A stretch of 64,000 nucleotides of DNA from Daedaleopsis sinensis (lineage: Eukaryota > Basidiomycota > Agaricomycetes > Polyporales > Polyporaceae), in NCBI GenBank assembly GCA_033807695.1, contig CM066308.1, positions 1,178,001 to 1,242,000 of the forward strand, in the 5' to 3' direction. The notes under the pieces are model-generated. The model saw only the letters and a program-made list of their open reading frames with translations. It had not been told where the DNA came from and ran no database searches. This document shows, in pieces, positions 56,118 to 64,000 of this stretch. The translations under genes were made by a program, and so were the position numbers. Within the stretch, counting starts at the first letter, position 1. Each line of letters begins with the position of its first letter.

Positions 56118-57422
56118 ATGGTGAGTCGAACATGCATGTTCATTCCTCCACAAGCCAGAAGACCTGTCAAGCTCATGCGATACCTTGGTCTTCCTCCCTG
56201 CTCACGTCGCAATCTCCCAAGCCTGCCCATCGAGATCATCTGGGTCGTCATGAGCTACATGGACATCGTGGTTTTGCTGCGATGGCGCCTTGTATGCTCC
56301 TTCACCCGAGGTCTAGTCGAAAACACCATTCGTGCATCCCAGTTGAGAATCGTCTCGCACTTCGTCCCCAATCCGGCCACGTTTCTCCTCAGCGTCACCA
56401 CCTTCCACGGACTGATCACTGCCGAAGCCGCCCTCGCCTTCATACTCCGGGACGACGCGCTACTATGTCAAGACCTGGAAGTGTGCATCCCGGAGCAACA
56501 TTTCCAGGAGTTCATGACCTTCCTACGCCATTCGTATAGCCTCTTTCATATCCGCTATGCCCGGCACACAGTCTTCGAATCCCTCCCCGAGCGTCGCACC
56601 CACCTCTACCTTATACGTGATCAACGCGGCGCCCGCCGGCGTTATCTGCGCGTCGTCGAAGTGGGGACTCCGCTGGCTATCGTAGGCATGTTCCCCATGA
56701 ACAACACCGCGCTAATGTGCGCTTTCAACTTGGACTTCCTCACCTGCGCTTACCCTGCGCTCACCCTACGGCGTCGTGCGCTCGTCCGCGCAAACCCGTG
56801 GAGCAGCCATTGGATCACGGATCGATTCGAGCGAGCTCGGAACCTCGTCCTCGTCTCGCATGGGTTCGCGATGTCTACGTACGCGCAACTGGTCATATCC
56901 CCGCCCCTTTTGCCCGTTCCAGGCGAGCCGTCGTTCGGCAACGACTCCATTTGGTGTCTGGGGCAGCTCGGGTTTTGCGGGTGCAACAGGCGTTTCTTCG
57001 GCGATATGTACTCGCTCACCGCCGTTCCATCCCCCACGGCCTCAGGTTTTGCATACCTCGTCGACGAAAACCGCGAGGAGGCGCCGCGATTATTCACCTG
57101 GTCGTTCCCCCGGGCCAGCGGAAACTGCCTCGGCGCGCTGAACTTTGACGAACGAGACGATGAGTTTGTATACTACGGCGTGCGCGGCGTATACGTCGGC
57201 TCTGTATACTTCAACCTCCAACAACCCAGCTTCGAGGGGGCGCATATGGTCGGATGTGAACGCACGGTGAGTGCGCTTGTTATCGTGGAGTCTGACCATT
57301 CCCTGATCTCTGATAAGAATGTCGTCTTAGTTGATCCGCTCAGACCAGATGCCTGCGGGCACTTCGATGCTGCCATATCTCCGCTAGCTGGACACTATGT
57401 GGTGGCGAGCGGGGCAAGGTAG
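56118..57422 (+). CDS. F-box-like family protein with possible nucleotidyltransferase-like region (member 1)
   Basis: I chose ATG 56118; the frame is open further upstream to about 55908 but without conserved sequence. An F-box-like stretch (LPSLPIEIIWVVMSYMDI, LRWRLVCSFTRGLVE) is followed by LITAEAALAFILRDDALLCQ-DLEV, which matches the position of VVTGVAALSFVL...DQDLDV in the member at 63581. The C-terminal half shares NTALMCAF, LRRRALVR and a cysteine-containing FCGCNRRFFGD with the member at 61999-63129. The pattern small-x-A-A-L, then D-x-D about 12-15 residues later, recalls the active site of nucleotidyltransferase-fold proteins, but here D-L-E replaces D-L-D. Function is unknown. No signal peptide or membrane segment is visible. 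Confidence 0.65.
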   Translation: MVSRTCMFIPPQARRPVKLMRYLGLPPCSRRNLPSLPIEIIWVVMSYMDIVVLLRWRLVCSFTRGLVENTIRASQLRIVSHFVPNPATFLLSVTTFHGLITAEAALAFILRDDALLCQDLEVCIPEQHFQEFMTFLRHSYSLFHIRYARHTVFESLPERRTHLYLIRDQRGARRRYLRVVEVGTPLAIVGMFPMNNTALMCAFNLDFLTCAYPALTLRRRALVRANPWSSHWITDRFERARNLVLVSHGFAMSTYAQLVISPPLLPVPGEPSFGNDSIWCLGQLGFCGCNRRFFGDMYSLTAVPSPTASGFAYLVDENREEAPRLFTWSFPRASGNCLGALNFDERDDEFVYYGVRGVYVGSVYFNLQQPSFEGAHMVGCERTVSALVIVESDHSLISDKNVVLVDPLRPDACGHFDAAISPLAGHYVVASGAR

Positions 57423-58382
57423 CATGGGGCCGCTCTATCTGGAGAAACCGGGGCATACAGGGTAGATCTACCAGACTACTATAGGCGTCTCGACCCGTAC
57501 GAAGCCTGAAATATCATGCTGGTGTTTCTCGTCGTCCGACGTCGAGCGTGGTGATCAGGACAGCGTTGCAGTTAGCTCCTGCCCACCGTGCGACTAGTGG
57601 GTAAAATTTGATAACCACCCTGAAACAGCTCAAATCGCCCATCATGGGTACCTAACAAACCATGTGGCTCGGGGCGGTGTATCGGACCTTATGTGTCCCT
57701 GTGGCGCCACGCAGCATGCTTCGACAATGAGACCTTCGGGATAGTATTGGAAATGGTACCGATAATTGAATGAAAGCACTGATCTCACGCGCGGGTATAG
57801 TGAGTCTGATAGTCGTCATATCAGACTCACTAGAACTAGTGTCAACGGGATCACATCAGACACTGATGAACCAGAGTGCAAGGTAACATCTAAAACGCTA
57901 AAGGCAATTCTGAACCTGTGGCAATATTAACGTAACATGTGAAGCACGGAGGTGGATGGCTTACGCGTCCGCAATTCTGTGTTTATCTACGCTATTACCA
58001 CGACATCCCGCTGGCGCACAGATTCAAATATCATGACCTCGTGTCAGGTGTCGCTGCGGTGCTGATGTTCCTAGCCCACGGCGGGGGACCGCACAAAATC
58101 GGTTTCAAATGATACGGTAACCTGTGTTTGTTTTTGGAGGCGCGGATTGATGAATCGCATGACATTCGGGGCACGACCGCAAGATTACAGAACACCGTCA
58201 TCGTTGAAGGAGCCTAGACCCCGCTCTCGCGCGCCTCACAGTAACCCCGCGACTGCAGAACCCCGGCGGTCTACTACTCCCTTGCGCCGCGCGCCTTCTT
58301 TGCCGTAGTCAGATGAGGCGCGCTCAGTCACACTTCGACGCAGACGTTAGTGACCATCGTAGCACTTATGTAGCAGGGACTG
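57423..58382. other. Intergenic region with a perfect palindrome
   Basis: No gene is seen on either strand. The only notable structure is a perfect 14-bp inverted repeat at 57798-57832. The part from 57600 to 58000 is AT-richer than surrounding coding DNA. Confidence 0.5.
57798..57832. repeat. Perfect 14-bp inverted repeat with 7-nt loop
   Basis: TAGTGAGTCTGATA (57798-57811) is followed by the loop GTCGTCA and the exact complement TATCAGACTCACTA (57819-57832). It lies between genes. It is not followed by a T-run, so it does not look like a terminator; it could be a protein-binding palindrome or a footprint of an excised element. Confidence 0.7.
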
Positions 58383-59498
58383 TTAACTCACCACATAAAT
58401 GAGAACCCTCATGAACTCCCGCACGCGATGCAACCCGGAATCGCCGGGGTGCCACGTCTCTTCGCCCAATAGGATGTGGCGCAGAGTGTTGATCATGGCG
58501 ATGCCGGAGCTGAGATGATCGTCCGGGCCGCCGAATGGCAAAGACTCGCCGATGCTCCACCCTCCAACGTTGGCCCAGGCGAGCCACGCCTGGAGGAGCG
58601 CGAGATCGTCGGGAGGTGGGGTGGTGTCACCCATGCAGCCGTGCCGGATGACGCGACCTTGTGACTCAAGCGCGAAAAGTCTGTACGCGCCATGAGAGTG
58701 CCAGGGGATATACGCACAGCGCACACCTGTGCCGCCACCAGCCAGTCCGGCGGCCAAATGGCGGGCCAGGGCGACTGGAGCTGCGAGCTCCTGTTCATAG
58801 TTCGCCGTGTCGAATGAGAGACCTCGAAGAAGAGCGGCGAGGGGGAGATTGTGGACGACTATCCCCGAATTCGTCGCTGGGCGGGCTGCGCGCATGTCGC
58901 GTCGAGTAACATGGACGAGAATGGAGACGACGGACTCCGAGAGAGGTTGATCGCCGAGGATCTCGAGGAGGTCGCGACTGTGGATGACAGGATTGTCGTG
59001 AACCTGGTCACTCCAAGGGATGACCCGGAGAGATGCCAGTGCGATGGCGACCTCATCGTACTCCGCCCCGTTGGACTGAGCATAACGCATTAGCAGATCC
59101 AACAACCACTGCCGACGGTCCTCCCACGCCCTCTGACCATCCATGACACTGCGGATTCGCATCCAATAACGGAGGATCCATAGCGGTGTATGAAGGGCGG
59201 GCTCGAAGCGTGTGTCCCAGAACGAAGCCACCGGGGCCTGAGAATCCACGATGGCGCAGTGGAATGTGGCGGCGACGATTTTTGGAGGAGGGACTGATCG
59301 TTGGCGAAGCTCAGCGAGGTCGACAGAGGAGGGAAGAAGAGGGGAGAGGGGGAAACCCGTGCGTTCGTGTGAGTGATCAATGTCTAAAGACGGCAGGCCG
59401 GAGACATCAAGCAGGGAGGTCACAGTCTCCTCGCCGGTCGCCAACGGCCATGGACACGGCAGAAAATGGGTGAAAGGGTCGAAGGTGCGGCCGGACAT
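58383..59498 (-). CDS. Ulp1-like protein with apparently replaced catalytic residues
   Basis: One frame from ATG 59498-59496 to a TAA at 58385-58383 gives 371 residues. A GTGAGT sits just before that stop, so one more exon may follow. The region VIPWSDQVHDNPV, DLLEILGDQPLSESVV matches the start of Ulp1-like domains (L-x-D-x-x-L-S/N-D/E). The later part IPWHSHGAYRLFALES, CMGDTT, LPFGGPDDHLSSGIAMINTL and LLGEETWHPGD aligns by motif with the His, Asp and Gln-Cys segments. The expected G-x-Q-x-D-x-x-S-C-G reads G-G-P-D-D-H-L-S-S-G, so Gln is Pro and the Cys nucleophile is Ser. The His motif HW is also altered. It may be a decaying transposon gene or an inactive Ulp1-like binder. No transposase is seen next to it. 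Confidence 0.6.
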   Translation of the reverse strand: MSGRTFDPFTHFLPCPWPLATGEETVTSLLDVSGLPSLDIDHSHERTGFPLSPLLPSSVDLAELRQRSVPPPKIVAATFHCAIVDSQAPVASFWDTRFEPALHTPLWILRYWMRIRSVMDGQRAWEDRRQWLLDLLMRYAQSNGAEYDEVAIALASLRVIPWSDQVHDNPVIHSRDLLEILGDQPLSESVVSILVHVTRRDMRAARPATNSGIVVHNLPLAALLRGLSFDTANYEQELAAPVALARHLAAGLAGGGTGVRCAYIPWHSHGAYRLFALESQGRVIRHGCMGDTTPPPDDLALLQAWLAWANVGGWSIGESLPFGGPDDHLSSGIAMINTLRHILLGEETWHPGDSGLHRVREFMRVLIYVVS

Positions 59499-61998
59499 GG
59501 CGGAGTGCAGCTAGTAGAGCGTAGTGCAGGGCGACAACAGAGGAGACCTCAGATCGCCAGTCCAGGCAGCGGGGCAAAGCGTAGACAACAGACGAACAGT
59601 AGGTCATTGACCTCAGGCCGGGAGCAGCAAGTGCTTAGCGGACTATCATGGCGTTGTAGGGCGTTGTCTGACTTACTGTAAGACGCGCTGCGGCTTCCCA
59701 CCGTCTAGCCACTGAACCACTGCAATGGTAGCTGATGGAGATCTGCTCCAAAATGAAGACAGCGGGTGACCAGATCCCTCACCGATTTGCATATCATATC
59801 ACGCAAGTCGTATGACAGCGTCGCCGTTCACCAACTCAGAGAGAGAGTGATGCATTGGACCTCCTCCCTCCTCCTACTATCCCCTGTACGTCGACATCTC
59901 GAGGTCACCCAGGGTCTCCCCCGTTCTCAATCTCATCTTGGCCACCACAGACCCCGCCCCCCCAGTCTTACGCAATGTCAGTCCACGCCAGCCATTCACA
60001 TCAACGGCCAGATGGTGGGTCGTTGCGCACGCGCCACGGTCCTGTCGAGCGTTCGAGACTGAAAGACCTGCGCTGTGTAGCTACGTCGCGTGGCCCTCGC
60101 TCCGAGGCTGTCGTGAAGCAGCCGTCGCCTGGCATCGAGCGGGAGCGGGTACCCCCTGCGCAAGACCATACGATCGCGTCGCGGACGAGGGCGGCGAGGG
60201 CGCAACGCAGTTCCCTGCCAGAATGGGAACACGACGTCGGACGAGGGAGAGGAGACGGCGCACCTGGTGAGCAGATTATTGACAACGCATGGGAGTACCC
60301 GGTGCGACCACGAAGTGACCAGGTCCAGCTCTTCTGCCAGCGGACGCTTCGGATGAGAAGTCGCCCTCACCCAGCGGCGACCTGAGGCGCATGGGTGATG
60401 ATGTGCCGCCGCCGTCGAGTAGGCGCGAGAGTGGATCGCGACGTGCCAGGAACAAGCTGCTGAAGCACGGAAGTAAGTACCGCAGTGTACCACAGCTTAC
60501 GAACTCGCTGACAAGTTCATAACGTTGGCAGCCGGTCAGAACTTCTACGGGGTAGTAATACCACCCCGACGGGCACGTAGTAAGTACACAGTCTTCATAC
60601 TATGAACGCTTCTTACCTATCATGGAGCAGATAGTAGGGCGAGAACCAGCCGAGGACAACTGCGGACGGAGGTAAGATCGCCACTCCAGGAAAATAACAG
60701 GGCGCGTACGGTTCCACTAACCGTACCGGATCCTAGAGCCCCAAGGAACATCCTGCGCCAGCTGCCCCGCTGGCAGGGCTGTATGACGAGCGAGGTCCAG
60801 TGGTGAGCATGATGAGTCTTGTGCAACATGAACATTACTGACCGCGGAGCAGTTGGTACCCAGCATGCCCGGGACCAACGTCGGGGTCGGTGTGGTGAAT
60901 GTACAGATACCATTGCAGTCTGCCGGAGAGCTGACACCGGACCTGGGTTGGATGGGAATACCGATACATGCCCGATGGCCGACGGCTCTTGCCACCGGTA
61001 TGGGCGTGATGCCCCCCTATAGCCCTTTTATGTTGGAAGGACGGGTGGTGAGGTGGGCAGGCTCGCCTCTGCGCCTGGAAACGTGGTGGGGATGTGTGGA
61101 TGCAGGTTGTCCCCTCCGTGTGTACGTCGACCATGCCAACCACGGCATGTGGTGGCCGTGATACATCGTGTGGGCGTTTTAGACGTTCAAAGTAACATCG
61201 TAGACTGTGAACAGCGTGGCACAACGACACCGGCACTCGAATAGGAACATTGTGAGCATGGCTATTAACTTTTGTCATCACGCGCATGACACTGTCACAC
61301 GCACGTGACCGTAAGTCAAGCCGCCGCCGCGCGCACGGGCCACTTCATACAAACCTGCATCGTTTGCAAGCGTTGCTAGCTAGGCCCATAACGGGACCGG
61401 GCGTACGGCCATTGGATGTGTGCCACCCCACCCCCCCCCGCCAAAATCACACGGCATGTCCTAAATACGTTCCGTTCGCTGAGGAGCACACACTGATAAC
61501 ATCCTTTAGCCGGAAGTTGTGCGCACGTACCTGTGATGAAACGTACGGGAACGGGCGCGATCACTCATAGCGCCGAGCTTGTAGCGTACTAAGTACTATG
61601 ATCAGGGTCCATTGGCTCAGTACTCGGCCGATGTCGTGATCAACGCGTCGCCAAACCAGCCCATATAACACCTTTGCGGACGCGTGGACGTGTCTACCCG
61701 TTCCTCCTGCTGGTGTGTCTGCTCCCAACTTGCAGGTAGGATGCCACCGTTTTTTACCAGGTCAAAATTAAGCTGAATATCGAGCCATGAAGGCCAGGTG
61801 GCCATTGGGGACCTCTTCACGCCGAGGCCGTCGCGTATCCTGCACACAACGAGGCGACACCCCGGAACGTAGCAAGATACGAGCCAAACGTGAGCGGGTC
61901 TCTTTCTAGCCGGCTACATTGCCCTGGAGAGACAGAAACTAAATAACGGACTAGATCGCTACATACTGTGGCCGCCATGTTGAGCGGCGAAGAGGCCA
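59499..61998. other. Long region without a firmly supported gene
   Basis: The best candidate is on the plus strand, about 59855-60385: a frame with ATG at 59978 that encodes an Arg/Ser/Pro-rich protein with no domain, possibly preceded by a short exon at 59849-59884. Its composition makes it doubtful. Between 60385 and 61998 only short frames are found. A run of ten or more C residues occurs near 61430-61440. Confidence 0.35.
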
Positions 61999-63129
61999 AT
62001 GTGCTATCACTACGCCCATCGGTACGTACTGGGGAACCGAAACCGAGCTCAGGCTGACGGAAGCCCGATTTGGCAGAACCTCACCCGCCCCTGTACGCGT
62101 CACTCCGAGACCTCGACGAAGCCGCCCCACCGATGTGGTAGTCAATGTCGAATTCTCAGAACGGAATATGTCGAAGGCCCGCTATTCCCGGGACTGGTGT
62201 CCGACGTGTGTGTCCGCATCACCACGTTGCTCGATGCGGAAGAACTCCGCCGGCTTCGCGTAGTTTCGCGGCGAGGTCAAAGCTATGCGTTGTTCATTTT
62301 GGCCTCGAGAATACGCCGAGTACTACGCAACCACATCCGTGACACCTGCAATTTTTGGCAAGAGCTCACAGTGACCCAAACGATCATCGGCAGCCACTCT
62401 GCCACCAACATTCTCTATGCAGACCCTGTAGGAGATGCGCGCGAACTGTACTTGTCCGCTCCCCGGTCGCTTTTCTTTCACATGCTAGGCTACCTCGTCC
62501 ACGTCGAAGACTACCACCCGCGATTCACGACCACGCTGCATTCCTCCAAAACCACTGGCGGGTACGCGACACTCTTCCGGGAAGGACAGACCATAACCCT
62601 GGTGCAGGGCAAGGGGGAGAGTCCCCTCGCCCCCCTGTTTGACCAGTGGAACACGGCCCTCATTAGCTATGTCGCGCCGCAGGGGTACGGGATAGCGTAT
62701 TCGATGCTGAACACTCGCAGACTCGCACTGGTCAATCCGCGACACCTGGGACCCGACGGCCAACCTCGCAAGATGGAGCGCAAGGGCCAAGTTAGCTGGG
62801 CGAAGCAAGGGTGGCGGGTGGCCGCACATCACGCTGAGCTTGAGGCGCGATACGGATGGCGGTCGAACTGCGGGTGTAGTTCGCCGACTTGCGGGCGGGG
62901 AGTACGGTACTTCGGCGACAAACACACCATCGCAGGTACTATCAGCCAAGTTGGGGAGGAGGTTCGTGGGTGTGGTACACACTACACGGTTGCGGGTGGG
63001 TCATACAACCTCCTCGCTGAATACACGGTAACCTGGTGGCGTGGAGGCGTCGCGTGCGAGAATGAGACATGCGAGGACCAACGGCCAGGTCCAGTGCGAA
63101 CCTGCCTATACCGGACGCTCGCTGCCTAA
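61999..63129 (+). CDS. F-box-like family protein with possible nucleotidyltransferase-like region (member 2)
   Basis: The open frame begins with ATG 61999 and ends with TAA at 63129 (376 residues); the first 60 residues have no conserved sequence, so the true start may be in another exon. GLVSDVCVRITTLLDAEELR and LRVVSRRGQSYALF form an F-box-like start. Then comes TIIGSHSATNILYADPVGDA-RELYL, at the position of the G-x-A-A-L and D-x-D motif of the member at 63581. The C-terminal part shares QWNTALISYV, NTRRLALVN and NCGCSSPTCGRGVRYFGD with member 1 (NTALMCAF, RRRALVR, FCGCNRRFFGD). The extra cysteines could bind zinc. The acidic pair of the putative active site is not conserved here. Function is unknown. 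Confidence 0.65.
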   Translation: MCYHYAHRYVLGNRNRAQADGSPIWQNLTRPCTRHSETSTKPPHRCGSQCRILRTEYVEGPLFPGLVSDVCVRITTLLDAEELRRLRVVSRRGQSYALFILASRIRRVLRNHIRDTCNFWQELTVTQTIIGSHSATNILYADPVGDARELYLSAPRSLFFHMLGYLVHVEDYHPRFTTTLHSSKTTGGYATLFREGQTITLVQGKGESPLAPLFDQWNTALISYVAPQGYGIAYSMLNTRRLALVNPRHLGPDGQPRKMERKGQVSWAKQGWRVAAHHAELEARYGWRSNCGCSSPTCGRGVRYFGDKHTIAGTISQVGEEVRGCGTHYTVAGGSYNLLAEYTVTWWRGGVACENETCEDQRPGPVRTCLYRTLAA

Positions 63130-63580
63130 TGAATTGTAATCCAACGTTTTACAGTTACCCATACGTAGCCCCAGTGCGCCGCGCCCGCACCAAACTGTGC
63201 AACTAACTAGGATGAATCGGAGCCCATCATCCTCGGGCGCGTCCGGCGGACGTTTCGACCTAGACAACGGCTATGTTGTCCTGCGAGTACGATATGCTGT
63301 TGGTAACCTCGCACCCCCTCGACCAATCACATGTTCGAGGCCGACCGGTCGCAGAAGCTGTGCTGGAACAAGGTGGAGAGTGGAACATGCGCGGGACTGT
63401 CCACCGCCGCCGCGTACTAGCGCGTACTCCTCCTCCTTCCGCCATCGCTCCCTCCACCATCGCTCCTGCCGCCCTCGCTCCTGCCGCCCTGGCTCCGGCC
63501 ACCCTAGCTCCTGCCGCCTGACTCTGACTGCAAGCTGCCCATTCAACAGCAGGGGACATATACGAACCGGCAGGGCAACC
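63130..63580. other. Upstream region of family member 3, with a 15-bp minisatellite
   Basis: No separate gene is supported. The main feature is a tandem repeat at 63441-63519. The promoter of the gene starting at 63581 must be in this interval. Confidence 0.45.
63441..63519. repeat. 15-bp minisatellite, about five copies
   Basis: Imperfect units of the type GCTCCTGCCGCCCTC follow one another from 63441 to 63519. In one frame they would encode repeated Ala-Leu-Ala-Pro, but that frame has no gene support. Confidence 0.7.
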
Positions 63581-64000
63581 ATGGTGAAGTGAGTACCTAG
63601 TTCAAGTAACGTTACGCGGGCAACAAACGGGCTAATTCTCGGGATATCGATCATTCACGCAGGCTCCCCAATGAGCTCGAGATCGCGATTTTGACGCAGT
63701 GCGACCCGCTCACCCAATACGTCTGTCGGGAAGTCACTCCTCGCTTCGACCTTTGGGTGCAAGATATACACAGGAATTGTCGAAACGACATCCTTCGCCG
63801 GTATCTCCGCTCGCATGCGACGGACTTCCTACAACAGCTGCGCGCATACAAGGCGGTGGTTACTGGTGTTGCGGCACTTAGCTTTGTACTCAGAGACCCC
63901 AGCATACTGGACCAGGACCTGGATGTGGCGGTGGGGATTGAGCAGGCGACCAGACTCCAAAGATACATGATCGACGCACTTGGGGCTATCGAAGTATGTC
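63581..64000 (+). CDS. F-box-like family protein with possible nucleotidyltransferase-like region (member 3, cut by window end)
   Basis: Exon 1 is 63581..63588 (ATGGTGAA); a 74-bp GT..AG intron leads to exon 2 from 63663, which runs off the window. The result begins M-V-K-LPNELEIAILTQCDPLTQY, an F-box-like start, then REVTPRFDLWVQDI, LRAYKAVVTGVAALSFVL and RDPSILDQDLDVAVG. In this member the pattern G-x-A-A-L followed 15 residues later by D-Q-D-L-D is best kept, so the possible nucleotidyltransferase-like active site is most visible here. Homology to the genes at 56118 and 61999 supports it as a real gene. The 3' part is missing. Confidence 0.7.

Noticed and set aside
60853..61161. Plus-strand open frame of 102 codons
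   Set aside because: No homology, no splice partners and no ATG-led context; the region looks non-coding.

Overview
The window reads as nuclear DNA of a basidiomycete fungus, most likely an Agaricomycete (mushroom or polypore type). Genes lie on both strands and are split by many short introns (about 49-65 bp, GT..AG). They include FunK1-type kinases, several F-box-like proteins, a septation-network kinase, a mitofusin and a MULE transposon with Ulp1-type proteases, a mix typical of Agaricomycete genomes. No prokaryotic or organellar gene layout is seen. Gene models were made by hand from splice sites and reading frame; exon ends are given where they could be checked.

Layout. 1-9.5 kb: two housekeeping-like genes on the minus strand, a fungal protein of unknown function with a C-terminal CaaX prenylation box, and a Cdc7/SepH-like septation kinase. 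9.7-11.8 kb: a tandem pair of small MYND zinc-finger genes that share a second cysteine-rich module. 12.7-19.7 kb: a tandem pair of FunK1 kinases. 20.2-28.2 kb: an unrecognised helical protein, a thymine/uracil-DNA glycosylase of the TDG/Mug family, and a mitofusin (Fzo1) whose first intron holds a MITE-like inverted-repeat element. 28.2-36.3 kb: a secreted GH16 glycoside hydrolase, a short-chain dehydrogenase, and a 2-oxoglutarate/Fe(II) oxygenase. 36.7-38.4 kb: an F-box-like gene interrupted by a 356-bp element with long terminal inverted repeats. 38.5-43.9 kb: two tandem secreted M64-family metallopeptidases, one carrying two inverted-repeat insertions in an intron.

45-52.4 kb is a transposon block read on the minus strand: a MULE transposase (DDE region plus SWIM zinc finger), a protein that appears to hold two Ulp1-like cysteine-protease domains in a row, and an unrecognised gene. 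53.9-64 kb is an accessory region. It has an F-box/leucine-rich protein, three members of an F-box-like family with a possible nucleotidyltransferase-like signature (the last one cut by the window edge), and a Ulp1-like protein whose catalytic residues look replaced.

The left half is mostly conserved cell biology (septation, DNA repair, mitochondrial fusion). The right half is lineage-specific and rich in duplications and small inverted-repeat elements. The strongest leads for new biology are the double-Ulp1 protein next to the MULE transposase, the F-box-like family with the possible nucleotidyltransferase motif, and the shared cysteine-rich module of the MYND pair.
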